Shown here: piece by piece, positions 6,129 through 13,767 of the stretch
How positions within the stretch are numbered: the stretch's first letter is position 1
How the letters are laid out: every line of letters starts with the position of its first letter
Assembly: GCA_946405115.1 (NCBI GenBank)
Contig: CAMJGB010000016.1
Location: forward strand, 1 to 15,448
From: an uncultured Clostridia bacterium
GTDB taxonomy: Bacteria; Bacillota; Clostridia; Saccharofermentanales; Saccharofermentanaceae
DNA: 15,448 nt
Reading direction: 5' to 3'
Program-made: the position numbers and the translations under genes
The notes under the pieces: generated by a model
Seen by the model: only the letters and a program-made list of their open reading frames with translations
Told to the model about the DNA's origin: nothing
The model's database searches: none

Positions 6129-8198
6129 TTATTCTTCTGTTTTTTGCTCTTGTGTACTCTCTTCAGGCGTTTCATCAGAAGTTTCCTCATTGACTTCGGC
6201 AATTGCAGCCTTGGCCTTCTTAGCTTCTTTCTCAGCCTTCTCATTCTCGGCCTTGATCTTAGCTTCCTTCTCTGCGAGTTCAGCCTTCTTCTGCTCGAGC
6301 ATCTCGTCAGCTTTCTCGAGGTCACCCTCCGCATCAAAGATAGCTTCGAACTCAGGACCGTCAACCTTGTACTTCTCGATGAGTCTCTTGGAAAGACCTT
6401 CTACAGTAGCTCTCTTCTCCTCGAGAATGCGCTTTGTATCCTCGTAGCACTCTGTGATGATCCTCTGTACTTCCTTATCGATCTCGTAAGCAGTTGAATC
6501 GGAATAGCTCTGAACCTGACCGAAGGACTGTCCTACGAACACTTCCTGGTTCTCGTCACCGAATACCATGTTCCTGAACTTAGGAGACAAGCCGTAACGC
6601 TTAACCATCGCAGTAGCGATCCTGTTACAAGACTGAAGATCAGATGCGGCGCCTGTGGATACCTCACCAAGGAAGATCTCCTCAGCAGCACGTCCGCCCA
6701 AAGACATTCTGATGTTGTCGAGAAGCATCTTCTCTGTGTAGTAATCAAGATCCTCTACCGGCTTATAAGCAGTAAAGCCGCCAGCCTGACCTGCAGGAAT
6801 AATCGTAACACGGTCAACCTTCTCAATATCAGAAGTAGCACGAAGCACAACTGCATGACCTGCCTCGTGATAAGCAGTAAGTCTCTTAACCTTATCCGTG
6901 AGTCTCTTGGAATTCTTCTCAGGTCCCATCATTACACGGAATGTGGCATCGTTGATCTCAAGAGGAGTAATCTCCTTCTTATTGCGTCTTGCAGAAAGAA
7001 GTGCAGCCTCATTAAGGAGGTTTGCAAGATCAGCTCCTGTGAAGCCTACTGTTGAAAGAGCAACTTCTCTTAAAGAAACAGTAGATGCGATCGGCTTACC
7101 CTTCGCATGGATTTTAAGAATAGCCTCACGCTCATCAACATCCGGAGGATTAACCATGATTCTTCTGTCGAATCTTCCGGGTCTTAGCAAAGCGGGGTCA
7201 AGAACGTCTACACGGTTAGTAGCCGCGATGACGATGACATTCGTATTTGCATCAAAACCGTCCATCTCTACGAGGATCTGGTTCAATGTCTGCTCACGCT
7301 CATCCTGACCGCCTCCGAGACCTGCGCCTCTCTTACGGCCGACGGCATCGATCTCATCAATGAAGATAACTGCGGGAGCAGCCTTCTTGGCATCAGAGAA
7401 AAGGCTTCTTACACGGGAAGCACCGACACCGACGAGCATCTCAACGAAGTCAGAACCTGAGATATAGAAGAACGGGCAGCTGGCCTCGCCTGCTACGGCT
7501 CTTGCAAGCAAAGTCTTACCGGTACCCGGAAGTCCGTGGAGAAGAACACCCTTAGGGATCTTCGCACCAAGCTCCTTGTACTTCTTCGGGAACTTAAGGA
7601 AGTCAACGACTTCGGAAAGCTCTTCCTTCTCCTCTACAGAACCTGCAACATCAGAAAACTTAACCTTGATGTCGTTAGGACTTGTAAGTCTCGCTCTGTT
7701 ATTACCGAAGGAGAAAACACTGTTTCCGTCCTTAGTCTGTCTGTTCAGGTTAACGAAGATGACTACGGCAAGGATACCGAGACCGATTATGGACAATGCA
7801 TTGAGGATCATCGTCCAGTCGATAGGCTCTGTGTAGTTATAAGTATCGATGAGTCCTTCGCTCTTGTACTCTTCGAGCTTAGAGATAAGGTCATCTACGT
7901 ATTCATAAGGAACATTCTGTCTTGCTGTCTGCTCGGAACCCTGAAGATCCTTATATGTGATCGTAACCGTTGTACCGTTTACATCTACATCAGTTACATC
8001 GTAGTCACGGTTCTCAATTATCTCTACTACATCTGAAAGTGTTGTCTGCTCTGCTGCTCCGCCCCTGTTGTTGAACATAAGGCTGGAGAAGATCAACAGC
8101 AATGCGATCAGCACCACATAGAAAATCGCTGCTGAGCCGAACTTCGGCGATCTGTTCACCGGCGGCTTCGGTGCATTGTTCTGATCATTATTGCTCAT
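6129..8198 (-). CDS. ftsH: ATP-dependent zinc metalloprotease FtsH
   Basis: FtsH is a hexameric membrane-anchored protease that extracts and degrades membrane and regulatory proteins. The 689-residue product has a first membrane segment (about 22-42), an external domain, a second membrane segment (about 129-150), then the AAA module. Walker A is GLPGTGKT (222-229), Walker B VIFIDEID (277-284), and the second region of homology [17 protein letters not shown] (330-346). The protease has HEAGH (444-448) and a third zinc ligand, probably D520. Two oddities stand out. The pore loop reads FVEMLVGVG, with Leu255 where most FtsH proteins have Phe. There is also a highly charged Lys/Glu/Ala tail (about 625-689), likely coiled coil then acidic. 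ATG overlaps the end of hpt by 11 bp and has GAGG and AAAGG boxes upstream, so it is coupled to hpt. Downstream lies the xpt promoter, with no obvious terminator for ftsH. Confidence 0.97.
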   Translation of the reverse strand: MSNNDQNNAPKPPVNRSPKFGSAAIFYVVLIALLLIFSSLMFNNRGGAAEQTTLSDVVEIIENRDYDVTDVDVNGTTVTITYKDLQGSEQTARQNVPYEYVDDLISKLEEYKSEGLIDTYNYTEPIDWTMILNALSIIGLGILAVVIFVNLNRQTKDGNSVFSFGNNRARLTSPNDIKVKFSDVAGSVEEKEELSEVVDFLKFPKKYKELGAKIPKGVLLHGLPGTGKTLLARAVAGEASCPFFYISGSDFVEMLVGVGASRVRSLFSDAKKAAPAVIFIDEIDAVGRKRGAGLGGGQDEREQTLNQILVEMDGFDANTNVIVIAATNRVDVLDPALLRPGRFDRRIMVNPPDVDEREAILKIHAKGKPIASTVSLREVALSTVGFTGADLANLLNEAALLSARRNKKEITPLEINDATFRVMMGPEKNSKRLTDKVKRLTAYHEAGHAVVLRATSDIEKVDRVTIIPAGQAGGFTAYKPVEDLDYYTEKMLLDNIRMSLGGRAAEEIFLGEVSTGAASDLQSCNRIATAMVKRYGLSPKFRNMVFGDENQEVFVGQSFGQVQSYSDSTAYEIDKEVQRIITECYEDTKRILEEKRATVEGLSKRLIEKYKVDGPEFEAIFDAEGDLEKADEMLEQKKAELAEKEAKIKAENEKAEKEAKKAKAAIAEVNEETSDETPEESTQEQKTEE

Positions 8199-8718
8199 CC
8201 TTTATCCTCACTATCTTTACATCTTTAAACTGACGATACTTACCGTCATAATCCAGGCCGTAACCCACAATGAACTCATCCGGAATGGTAAAACAGTTAT
8301 AATCCGGAACAAGGTCATTAACTCTTCGAGACGGCTTATCAAATGCGGTACATATCTTTATAGACTTGGGATTTCTCATCAAAAGCATCTCGCGAAGTTT
8401 CTTCAAAGTTCTGCCCGTATCAATAATATCTTCAACAATAAGGACGTTCTTGCCCGATATATCGGTGCTTATGTCCTTCTTGAATATGAAGTTGCCCGTA
8501 GACTTGTCTCCCTCGTAGCTTGATACCTGGAGGAAATCAACTGTCTCTACGGGAACCGTAAGTGCTCTTGCAAGATCAGCAGTAAAAATGAATGCTCCAG
8601 TGAGAACTCCGACAACGACGACTGATTCGCCCTCGTAGTCACTGCTTATCTGCTTAGCAACCTCATCAACCTTCTGTGCTATCTCCTCAGCGGAGATCAT
8701 AAGATCAAACTCAGCCAA
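8188..8718 (-). CDS. hpt: Hypoxanthine phosphoribosyltransferase
   Basis: The enzyme makes IMP (and usually GMP) from hypoxanthine or guanine plus PRPP. The 176-residue product is the usual length. It has the pyrophosphate loop VLTGAF (38-43), a flexible-loop region SSYEGDKSTG, the PRPP signature VLIVEDIIDTGRTL (92-105) and the base-binding ending FIVGYGLDYDGKYR. The start appears to be TTG at 8716-8718: GGGAGAG sits at proper distance, and it overlaps the tilS stop region. An ATG six codons later has no ribosome binding site. The gene lies 11 bp after tilS and overlaps ftsH by 11 bp, the classical Bacillota trio. In Bacillus subtilis, TilS and HprT have been reported to form a complex that activates ftsH. 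Whether that holds here is unknown, as ftsH seems to be simply co-transcribed. Confidence 0.95.
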   Translation of the reverse strand: MAEFDLMISAEEIAQKVDEVAKQISSDYEGESVVVVGVLTGAFIFTADLARALTVPVETVDFLQVSSYEGDKSTGNFIFKKDISTDISGKNVLIVEDIIDTGRTLKKLREMLLMRNPKSIKICTAFDKPSRRVNDLVPDYNCFTIPDEFIVGYGLDYDGKYRQFKDVKIVRIKDEQ

Positions 8719-8729
8719 AACTCTCTCCC

Positions 8730-10229
8730 TTAACCGACTATATCTAACTTAATAAGCTTCTCCTTATAGCTAAGGGGCGACTTATTAAGCCATGCTTCTC
8801 TTGACTTCGAAGACACAAAGCCTTCTGAATGTCCTATTCCCGGAATCCACAAAAGCCTTCCCTCCGCACTTACGGCGATGAGGTGACTTCTTGCATCCCT
8901 CGGAACCTTCATGTCCGACAATAGTTTCTTAATGTCGGCCTTATGCGGACTTCCCGCCTTCTGAAAGGTCCCTTCACATGGAATCACACCGATATCAAGG
9001 ACTTCCTCGGGGCAAATCCACGAACACATATTATATACTATACCCTCGCTATTCTCAACGACAGAGGCCCTTACAAGCACCTTTGAACCGGGTAATTCAT
9101 ACGTCTTAGGCCCGTCTTCTATATCTTTCATACTGATATGAAGCGAGAAATCATCAGGAACTGCCGGGAATCCAATATATGTAGAAATCGCGCAGGCAAG
9201 CTTAGTTACCCCATCTTTCTCACAGAACCCGAGATAACCTTCAACCGACATAGCACGCCTGCCGAATGAAAGGTCCGCATAGTGCGTTCCGCCTTGGATC
9301 CTGATAAGCTCGGACACGATATCCACGTGCTTCGACTCAAAATCCGTAAGGTTACCGAATACCTCTTCCCAATAAAGCCTGATGACACGAGTCCTGATGG
9401 CCTCATGAAGATCCTTTATATCAGCAATCCTTATGAACTTTACGTCTCCTGACTTAACAAGGCACTCCTTATAACGATTCCCTGCCACTTGCTGAAGATA
9501 GTCTCCGTCTATGGATAAAAGCCTGTAAGTGTCGCTTATCGCATCTTTGGGATCCTTAACGGAAGCTTCCGCTATCTTCGGGAAAATATCATTCCTCCAC
9601 TTGTTTCTCGTATAGTCAGTCTCAAGGTTGGTCTCATCCGTTGCATACTCTATTTTGCCGTCATCAAGGTACTTCACGATCTCATCCTTGGTAACACCCA
9701 TAAGCGGACGGATGACACTATCATTCGAGGACATCGCGGTAAGACCGTCGAGGCCCGATCCTCTGAACAGGTTCATCATGAAAGTCTCGGCAAGGTCGTC
9801 CGAATGATGGGCGGTCGCGATCTTAACTTCACTTCTTCTTATATTAAGTTCCCCGGAAGCTTTGACGGCAGCCTCATCGAAAGCCTTATACCTTAAGATC
9901 CTTCCGGTATCCTCAAGTCCTCTTCCCAACTTCGCTGCTTCTTCTTTCACATCGAAGCTGTACTTTACGAAAGGCACATTAAGCTTCCCGCAAAGCTTTG
10001 AAGACAGTTCCTCATCTAAGTTCGCAGTATCCCTTAAACCGTGGTTTACATGAACGGCGTAAAGCTTCGGGAAACCTTCCACTTCATCCCTTAATCTTGC
10101 AAGCACGGTTACAAGCGCCACTGAATCGGGGCCTCCTGAAAGTCCCGCTACAATACACGAAACACCGACAAGCAAACCCTTGCCGGTGCAATAATCGTAG
10201 ACTTTATTGATGAATTCAGACTGAGCCAT
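8730..10229 (-). CDS. tilS: tRNA(Ile)-lysidine synthase
   Basis: TilS attaches lysine to C34 of the CAU-anticodon isoleucine tRNA, changing both its charging and decoding from Met to Ile. It is essential in most bacteria. The 499-residue product has the PP-loop ATPase motif SGGPDS (residues 31-36), then the family stretches AVHVNHGLRD (58-67), TAHHSDDLAETFMMNLFRGSGLDGL and RPLMGVTKDEIVKYL. The C-terminal tRNA-acceptor-binding domain is visible from about residue 420, with KADIKKLLSDMKVPRDAR and GRLLWIPGIG. I chose the ATG at 10229, preceded by GGAAGG and overlapping the dnaB stop by one base (TGATG). A TTG one codon earlier is also open. Placement between dnaB and hpt-ftsH suggests translational coupling with both neighbours. 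Confidence 0.95.
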   Translation of the reverse strand: MAQSEFINKVYDYCTGKGLLVGVSCIVAGLSGGPDSVALVTVLARLRDEVEGFPKLYAVHVNHGLRDTANLDEELSSKLCGKLNVPFVKYSFDVKEEAAKLGRGLEDTGRILRYKAFDEAAVKASGELNIRRSEVKIATAHHSDDLAETFMMNLFRGSGLDGLTAMSSNDSVIRPLMGVTKDEIVKYLDDGKIEYATDETNLETDYTRNKWRNDIFPKIAEASVKDPKDAISDTYRLLSIDGDYLQQVAGNRYKECLVKSGDVKFIRIADIKDLHEAIRTRVIRLYWEEVFGNLTDFESKHVDIVSELIRIQGGTHYADLSFGRRAMSVEGYLGFCEKDGVTKLACAISTYIGFPAVPDDFSLHISMKDIEDGPKTYELPGSKVLVRASVVENSEGIVYNMCSWICPEEVLDIGVIPCEGTFQKAGSPHKADIKKLLSDMKVPRDARSHLIAVSAEGRLLWIPGIGHSEGFVSSKSREAWLNKSPLSYKEKLIKLDIVG

Positions 10230-11827
10230 CAAAAACCTTCCGGAAGATCATCGTGGACTTCGTCGCTGAAGAACTCTTCATTAGCACTCATATCCGGTAC
10301 GTCTTCCTCATACCCTGTATCCATGGGCACATCATCTTCGGACGGGAACGGAGGCTCATCCGCTTCTTCGAACTTGTAATCCGCAGATGACTGGTCTGCA
10401 GGTGCAGTTCTTGTATAAGCATTCTCCATCGGATCCTTGGGATCGTCTTTCCTGTTTGGTTCGAAGAACAATGTCTTCGCACCATACCACTTAACATAAG
10501 CAGTATCAGTCTCACCGTGTCTGTTCTTGGCTACGATGAGCTGAGCATCTTCGATCTTCGGCTTCTCGGCCGCATCCTTCTTCTTCGTGTAGTAAGAAGG
10601 TCTGTGAATGAAGATTACGCAGTCGGCATCCTGCTCGATCGCACCTGAATCTCTAAGGTCAGCAAGACCCGGAATATGATCGGTATCCTCTCTGTTCTCA
10701 GTACCTCTGTTGAGCTGTGAAAGTGCAATAACCGGAACTTCGAGCTCTTTTGCAAGGACCTTAAGGCTTCGGCTGATGTCGGAGATTTCCTGCTGTCTTG
10801 AACTTGCCGCTCTTCCGGGCATTGTAAGAAGCTGGAGGTAGTCGATGATGACCAATCCGATCTGACCTTTAGACTGAAGTTCCTTACACTTCGTCATGAT
10901 GTCCATAGGATTGGTATTCGTCTTCTCATCAATGTAGATGGGCATCGATGAGATACGGCCTAATGTCTCGGTAAGATCAGCGAGTTCTTCATGAGTGATA
11001 TTGGCACGCTCAATCGACTTATAGTTAGTCTGGGACTGCGAAGCAAGAATACGGTTCGCAAGCTCACTCTTAGACATTTCAAGTGAGAAGATAGCCACCT
11101 TCTTCGAATAGAACTTGGCAACATTAGTCGCGATATTAAGAACGAGTGCCGTCTTACCCATACCAGGTCTTGCGGCAATGATATTAACAGTACCGGGCTT
11201 AAATCCGCCTGTAATCTGATCAAGATAGGAGAATCCCGTCTTAACGGCCTTACGCTCACCGTTACCGAATGAAGCTTCCCTTAGATCTGCGATATTCCTC
11301 TTTAAGATCGTGCCCAATGTCTCGAATCCGGTCTCATCATCCTTGACCTTGAGATTATTGAGCTGGGATACACCCATATCGACAATGTCATTAACTGAAC
11401 CTTCACGCTTGATCGCTCTTTTCTGAAGATCCGTGAGTGTGGCAATGAGCTTTCTTGACTGAGCATTCTTCAATACGACTTCAACGTAACTGTCAAGCGC
11501 CGACATAACACAGTTGTTATTGGCTACGTTAAAGACATAATTATCTCCGCCCGCCTTATCGAGCTTGCCGTCAGAAGTAAGCTTCTCACAGACTGTGAAT
11601 CGGTTAACGGTAGAGTTCTCGAGATAAAGATTACTGATGGCATCAAAGATCAAGCCGTGCTTGGGGTCGACAAAATCGCCCGCCACCAAAGCTTTCATGA
11701 CGGAACTCTCGAGAGCCTCCTTGTTCCTCATGCAAAGGGCAAGGACGTTCTTCTCGGCTTCTAACGCATTTAAGGAAGGAGTCTGTTCTCCTCCTGCGAG
11801 ATTGTCATTAAGATCCCTCTCAGACAT
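10229..11827 (-). CDS. dnaB: Replicative DNA helicase DnaB
   Basis: This hexameric 5'-3' helicase unwinds DNA at the replication fork (named DnaC in Bacillus). The 532-residue product has the N-terminal primase-interacting domain beginning at SLNALEAEKNVLALCM (18-33), a linker, and the RecA-like motor from about residue 190. The motor carries Walker A ARPGMGKT (219-226), catalytic E250 in FSLEM, Walker B IIDYLQL (327-333) and the LRDSGAIEQDAD segment (391-402). Usual family length is about 440-470. Here an acidic tail of about 70 residues (460-532) follows the motor, contains ADEPPFPSEDD and ends HDDLPEGF, resembling the acidic tip of SSB. The ATG overlaps the rplI stop by one base (TAATG). 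The rplI-dnaB pairing is the standard Bacillota order. Confidence 0.96.
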   Translation of the reverse strand: MSERDLNDNLAGGEQTPSLNALEAEKNVLALCMRNKEALESSVMKALVAGDFVDPKHGLIFDAISNLYLENSTVNRFTVCEKLTSDGKLDKAGGDNYVFNVANNNCVMSALDSYVEVVLKNAQSRKLIATLTDLQKRAIKREGSVNDIVDMGVSQLNNLKVKDDETGFETLGTILKRNIADLREASFGNGERKAVKTGFSYLDQITGGFKPGTVNIIAARPGMGKTALVLNIATNVAKFYSKKVAIFSLEMSKSELANRILASQSQTNYKSIERANITHEELADLTETLGRISSMPIYIDEKTNTNPMDIMTKCKELQSKGQIGLVIIDYLQLLTMPGRAASSRQQEISDISRSLKVLAKELEVPVIALSQLNRGTENREDTDHIPGLADLRDSGAIEQDADCVIFIHRPSYYTKKKDAAEKPKIEDAQLIVAKNRHGETDTAYVKWYGAKTLFFEPNRKDDPKDPMENAYTRTAPADQSSADYKFEEADEPPFPSEDDVPMDTGYEEDVPDMSANEEFFSDEVHDDLPEGF

Positions 11828-12270
11828 TAAAGAGCCTCAACGTTGATGTTGATCTCACAGGAAACCTTGGGGTGAAGCTTTATTCTTACACCGAAAGTTC
11901 CAACCATCTTGATCGCAGTATCGATTACGACCTGCTTCTTCTCGATATCGTAACCGTTCTTCTTGAGAACATCGGAAACATCTGCATTAGTAACGGCACC
12001 GTAGAGCTTTCCGCCCTCGCCGCTCTTCATCTTGAGAGTAAATGACTTACCGCCCAAATCCTTCTTAAGATCCTCAGCAGCCTGCAAAGCACGCTTCTCG
12101 TGCTCGGCACGTGCGCCCTGCTTAAGCTTTACTTCGTTCAGGTTAGCAGCTGATGATTCCTTGGCAAGCTTCTTCTTAAGAAGAAAATTTCTGCCGTAAC
12201 CGTCACTAACTTCTACTACCTGACCTTCCTTACCTACTCCCTTAACATCCTGTAAAAGAATGACTTTCAT
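11827..12270 (-). CDS. rplI: 50S ribosomal protein L9
   Basis: L9 binds 23S rRNA near the L1 stalk and helps limit frameshifting. The 147-residue product has the hallmark N-terminal domain [19 protein letters not shown], with [13 protein letters not shown] (25-37), then the long connecting helix rich in Lys, Glu and Ala, and a C-terminal rRNA-binding domain ending [20 protein letters not shown]. Length is normal (about 148-150). ATG at 12270 is preceded by TGGAGGAAC, a good ribosome binding site. The gene is the first after the intrinsic terminator of the rpsF operon, so it probably starts a new transcript that continues into dnaB, tilS, hpt and ftsH. Confidence 0.97.
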   Translation of the reverse strand: MKVILLQDVKGVGKEGQVVEVSDGYGRNFLLKKKLAKESSAANLNEVKLKQGARAEHEKRALQAAEDLKKDLGGKSFTLKMKSGEGGKLYGAVTNADVSDVLKKNGYDIEKKQVVIDTAIKMVGTFGVRIKLHPKVSCEININVEAL

Positions 12271-12287
12271 AAGTTCCTCCAGTGTTT

Positions 12288-12316
12288 CCTATATTCGAAT
12301 CCTAATCTTTTTACAA
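12288..12316 (-). promoter_or_regulatory. Candidate promoter for rplI-dnaB-tilS-hpt-ftsH
   Basis: TTGTAA (12311-12316), a 17-bp spacer and TATAGG (12288-12293) give 4/6 and 4/6 matches at ideal spacing. The -35 box abuts the T tract of the preceding terminator. The predicted start is near 12281, 11 bases before the rplI ATG, leaving room for little beyond the ribosome binding site. The call is moderate and rests on motif match plus the need for a start after the terminator. Confidence 0.4.
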
Positions 12317-12346
12317 TAAAAATCGGGCACCCTTCGGATGCCCGAT
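12313..12346 (-). terminator. Intrinsic terminator after rpsR
   Basis: On the minus strand ATCGGGCA pairs with TGCCCGAT (8 bp), and the stem extends inward by UCC/GGG to a GAA loop, about 11 bp in all. It is followed directly by a run of T (TTTTTATTG). This is a textbook Rho-independent terminator that ends the rpsF-ssb-rpsR transcript. It occupies most of the 106-bp gap between rpsR and rplI. Confidence 0.92.
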
Positions 12347-12376
12347 AATTATATACTATCCAACAGGACTTTTCTA

Positions 12377-12652
12377 TCAGCCTGCATCGTAAGGAAGAAG
12401 AGCAACCTGGCGAGCACGCTTGATAGCTGTTGTGAGCTCTCTCTGGTGCTTAGCGCAAGTTCCTGTCATTCTTCTGGGGAGGATCTTACCTCTCTCAGAG
12501 ATGTACTTACCAAGACGAGCTGTATCGAGGAAATCGATCTGCTCAACCTTCTCAGCACAGAATGCACATGTCTTTCTTCTGTTTCTTCTGGGTCTCATGG
12601 GCGCGCCGCCGAAATCACGAGACTTGTTCTCTCTCTGGTTGTTCTCAGCCAT
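12377..12652 (-). CDS. rpsR: 30S ribosomal protein S18 (zinc-ligand type)
   Basis: S18 forms a pair with S6 on the platform of the small subunit. The 91-residue product has a basic N-terminal arm (PRRNRRKTC), then the conserved core [27 protein letters not shown] and the ending [19 protein letters not shown]29, C32, C66 and H69 form a CxxC...CxxH set, the zinc-binding (C+) variant of S18 known from several phyla. The single copy seen here suggests the cell is not using a C-minus version from this locus. ATG follows AAGGAG that overlaps the ssb stop region; spacing to ssb is 12 bp. The intrinsic terminator lies just downstream. Confidence 0.97.
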   Translation of the reverse strand: MAENNQRENKSRDFGGAPMRPRRNRRKTCAFCAEKVEQIDFLDTARLGKYISERGKILPRRMTGTCAKHQRELTTAIKRARQVALLPYDAG

Positions 12653-12664
12653 TTTTCTTTCTCC

Positions 12665-13222
12665 TTAAAAACTGATGTTTCCCGTATCATTGTCGATAGG
12701 GAACGGAAGATCCAATTCGTCATCAGAACTTACGAAAGTCGTATCATCAGGGACATCAGGAACTATCTGCTTGTTAGGGGCTACAGGAGCCTGAGCAGCT
12801 GTTCCGCCCATAGGAGCCTGATCATAAGATGCGGGTCTGGAATAGTTATTGTTGTTGTAACCGTTGTTAGCAGGACGGGCACCGTTAGCATTGCCGGCTC
12901 CGGAATTAGCGGAATCAACAAACTCTGCCTCATCTACAACTACATCGGTAACATAACGCTTCTGACCGCTCTGATCATCGTATGATCTGGTCTGGATACT
13001 TCCTACTACTGCAATCTTGGAACCCTTATGGAAATAAGAGCTGATGAAGTTAGCAGTCTGTCTCCACGCTACGCAGCTGATAAAATCAGCCTGGCGCTGA
13101 CCGTTCTGATCCTTGAATTTCCTGTCAACTGCAAGTGTGAATCTGCACACAGTTACCTGTGAAGCAGTATTCTTAACTTCAGGATCTTTTGTAAGTCTTC
13201 CGATTAAAATTACTTTGTTCAT
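12665..13222 (-). CDS. ssb: Single-stranded DNA-binding protein
   Basis: SSB coats single-stranded DNA during replication and repair and recruits partner enzymes by its acidic C-terminal tip. The 185-residue product has the OB fold at residues 1-105 (MNKVILIGRLTKDPEVK, CRFTLAVDRKF, DFISCVAWRQTANFISSYFHKGS, VVVDEAEFVDS). A flexible Gly, Asn, Ala and Pro-rich linker follows, then DDELDLPF (167-174). In most SSBs that motif is the very end; here eleven more residues follow (PIDNDTGNISF), again acidic and ending in Phe. The DNA reads cleanly through to TAA, with no frameshift apparent. The gene lies between rpsF and rpsR, with GGAGGAAAGAAC before ATG. Confidence 0.96.
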   Translation of the reverse strand: MNKVILIGRLTKDPEVKNTASQVTVCRFTLAVDRKFKDQNGQRQADFISCVAWRQTANFISSYFHKGSKIAVVGSIQTRSYDDQSGQKRYVTDVVVDEAEFVDSANSGAGNANGARPANNGYNNNNYSRPASYDQAPMGGTAAQAPVAPNKQIVPDVPDDTTFVSSDDELDLPFPIDNDTGNISF

Positions 13223-13246
13223 GTTCTTTCCTCCGTGATCGGGATT

Positions 13247-13534
13247 TTACTCACCGACGCGGACAATCAAGAAACGAAGAACGCCTGATGTAATCTTAAG
13301 AACACGCTCGATCTCTCTGGGGAACTCAACAGGTGCTGTGAAAGTAACCTTATAGTATGTTCCTTCCTTAGCATCGTTGATCTCGTAAGCAAGCTTCTTT
13401 GTTCCGAGATTGTCGAGAGCATCAACTGTTCCAACCTTAGCGATCTTAGACTGGATGTTCTCGATAAGAGCGTTAACAGCCTCTTCACCGGCAGCAGGGT
13501 TAAGAACTACAACCAACTGATACTGATTTGCCAT
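13247..13534 (-). CDS. rpsF: 30S ribosomal protein S6
   Basis: S6 sits on the small-subunit platform and binds S18. The 95-residue product has the ferredoxin-like fold pattern of the family: YQLVVVLNPAAGEEAV at the first strand and helix, GTKKLAYEINDAKEGTYYKVTF in the middle, and FPREIERVLKITSGVLRFLIVRV at the end. Length is normal for Bacillota. ATG at 13534 is preceded by AAGGAGGTGA, a full consensus ribosome binding site. It heads the rpsF-ssb-rpsR operon, and its leader carries competing hairpins that may allow feedback by the S6:S18 pair. Confidence 0.97.
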   Translation of the reverse strand: MANQYQLVVVLNPAAGEEAVNALIENIQSKIAKVGTVDALDNLGTKKLAYEINDAKEGTYYKVTFTAPVEFPREIERVLKITSGVLRFLIVRVGE

Positions 13535-13540
13535 AGATAT

Positions 13541-13583
13541 TCACCTCCTTATGGACATTAGGTCCGGTATCTTCGTACCGAAC
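13541..13583 (-). promoter_or_regulatory. Structured rpsF leader, candidate S6:S18 autoregulatory element
   Basis: Just before rpsF, GTTCGGTA (13583-13576) pairs with TACCGGAC (13569-13562), including one G-U pair, around the loop CGAAGA. The same GGAC (13565-13562) can instead pair with GTCC (13556-13553), placing a second hairpin three bases before the AAGGAGGTGA ribosome binding site. A conserved rpsF leader motif that binds the S6:S18 complex is known in many bacteria. Position and the CCGGAC element fit, but I have not matched it to the family model. Confidence 0.5.
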
Positions 13584-13586
13584 AAG

Positions 13587-13612
13587 GATTGTGCGCTAAA
13601 AGCGCGATTGTG
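13587..13612. repeat. Hairpin flanked by a 7-bp direct repeat in the rpsF leader
   Basis: GATTGTG occurs at 13587-13593 and 13606-13612. Between and partly within them, GCGCT and AGCGC (13593-13605) form a 5-bp stem with a 3-base loop. It lies at the predicted start of the downstream promoter transcript. Function is unknown. Confidence 0.35.
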
Positions 13613-13642
13613 AGAATATCACATCTAAAGCTGTTAAGTCAA
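13613..13642 (-). promoter_or_regulatory. Candidate rpsF promoter P2 (proximal)
   Basis: TTGACT (13637-13642), an 18-bp spacer and TATTCT (13613-13618) with a TG extension (TGATATTCT). Transcription would start near 13606, giving a leader of about 70 bases that includes the structured element. The -35 match is 5/6 and the -10 match 4/6. Confidence 0.45.
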
Positions 13643-13708
13643 GTTTCTTCAAGTGTCTAATCGTAATACTCAATAATCTCGCGTCAATTCAAAAATCGTT
13701 TTGAGTTC

Positions 13709-13737
13709 ATTATAGACACCCAAATATCATTTGTCTA
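13709..13737 (-). promoter_or_regulatory. Candidate rpsF promoter P1 (distal)
   Basis: TAGACA (13732-13737), a 17-bp spacer and perfect TATAAT (13709-13714). Transcription would start near 13702 with a leader of about 168 bases. The promoter is framed by an inverted repeat, ATAGACA with TGTCTAT, 13 bp apart (13712-13738), so both hexamers touch symmetric sequence. This is the best-scoring promoter by eye in the 233-bp gap between the sua5 gene and rpsF. Confidence 0.6.
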
Positions 13738-13767
13738 TGATTTTCAAACATTTGTTTTGTTACATTT

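Noticed and set aside
7536..8036. Plus-strand open frame of 166 codons within ftsH
   Set aside because: It is a shadow of the conserved FtsH frame; no promoter or ribosome binding site is seen.
12338..12985. Long plus-strand open frame (215 codons) across rpsR and ssb
   Set aside because: It is antisense to two certain genes, rich in Ser, Val and Leu as expected for a shadow, starts inside a terminator stem and has no ribosome binding site.
13739..13767. Terminator after the sua5 fusion gene
   Set aside because: Only a weak AT-rich CAAA/TTTG symmetry is present, with no GC stem or T tract, so I do not call one.
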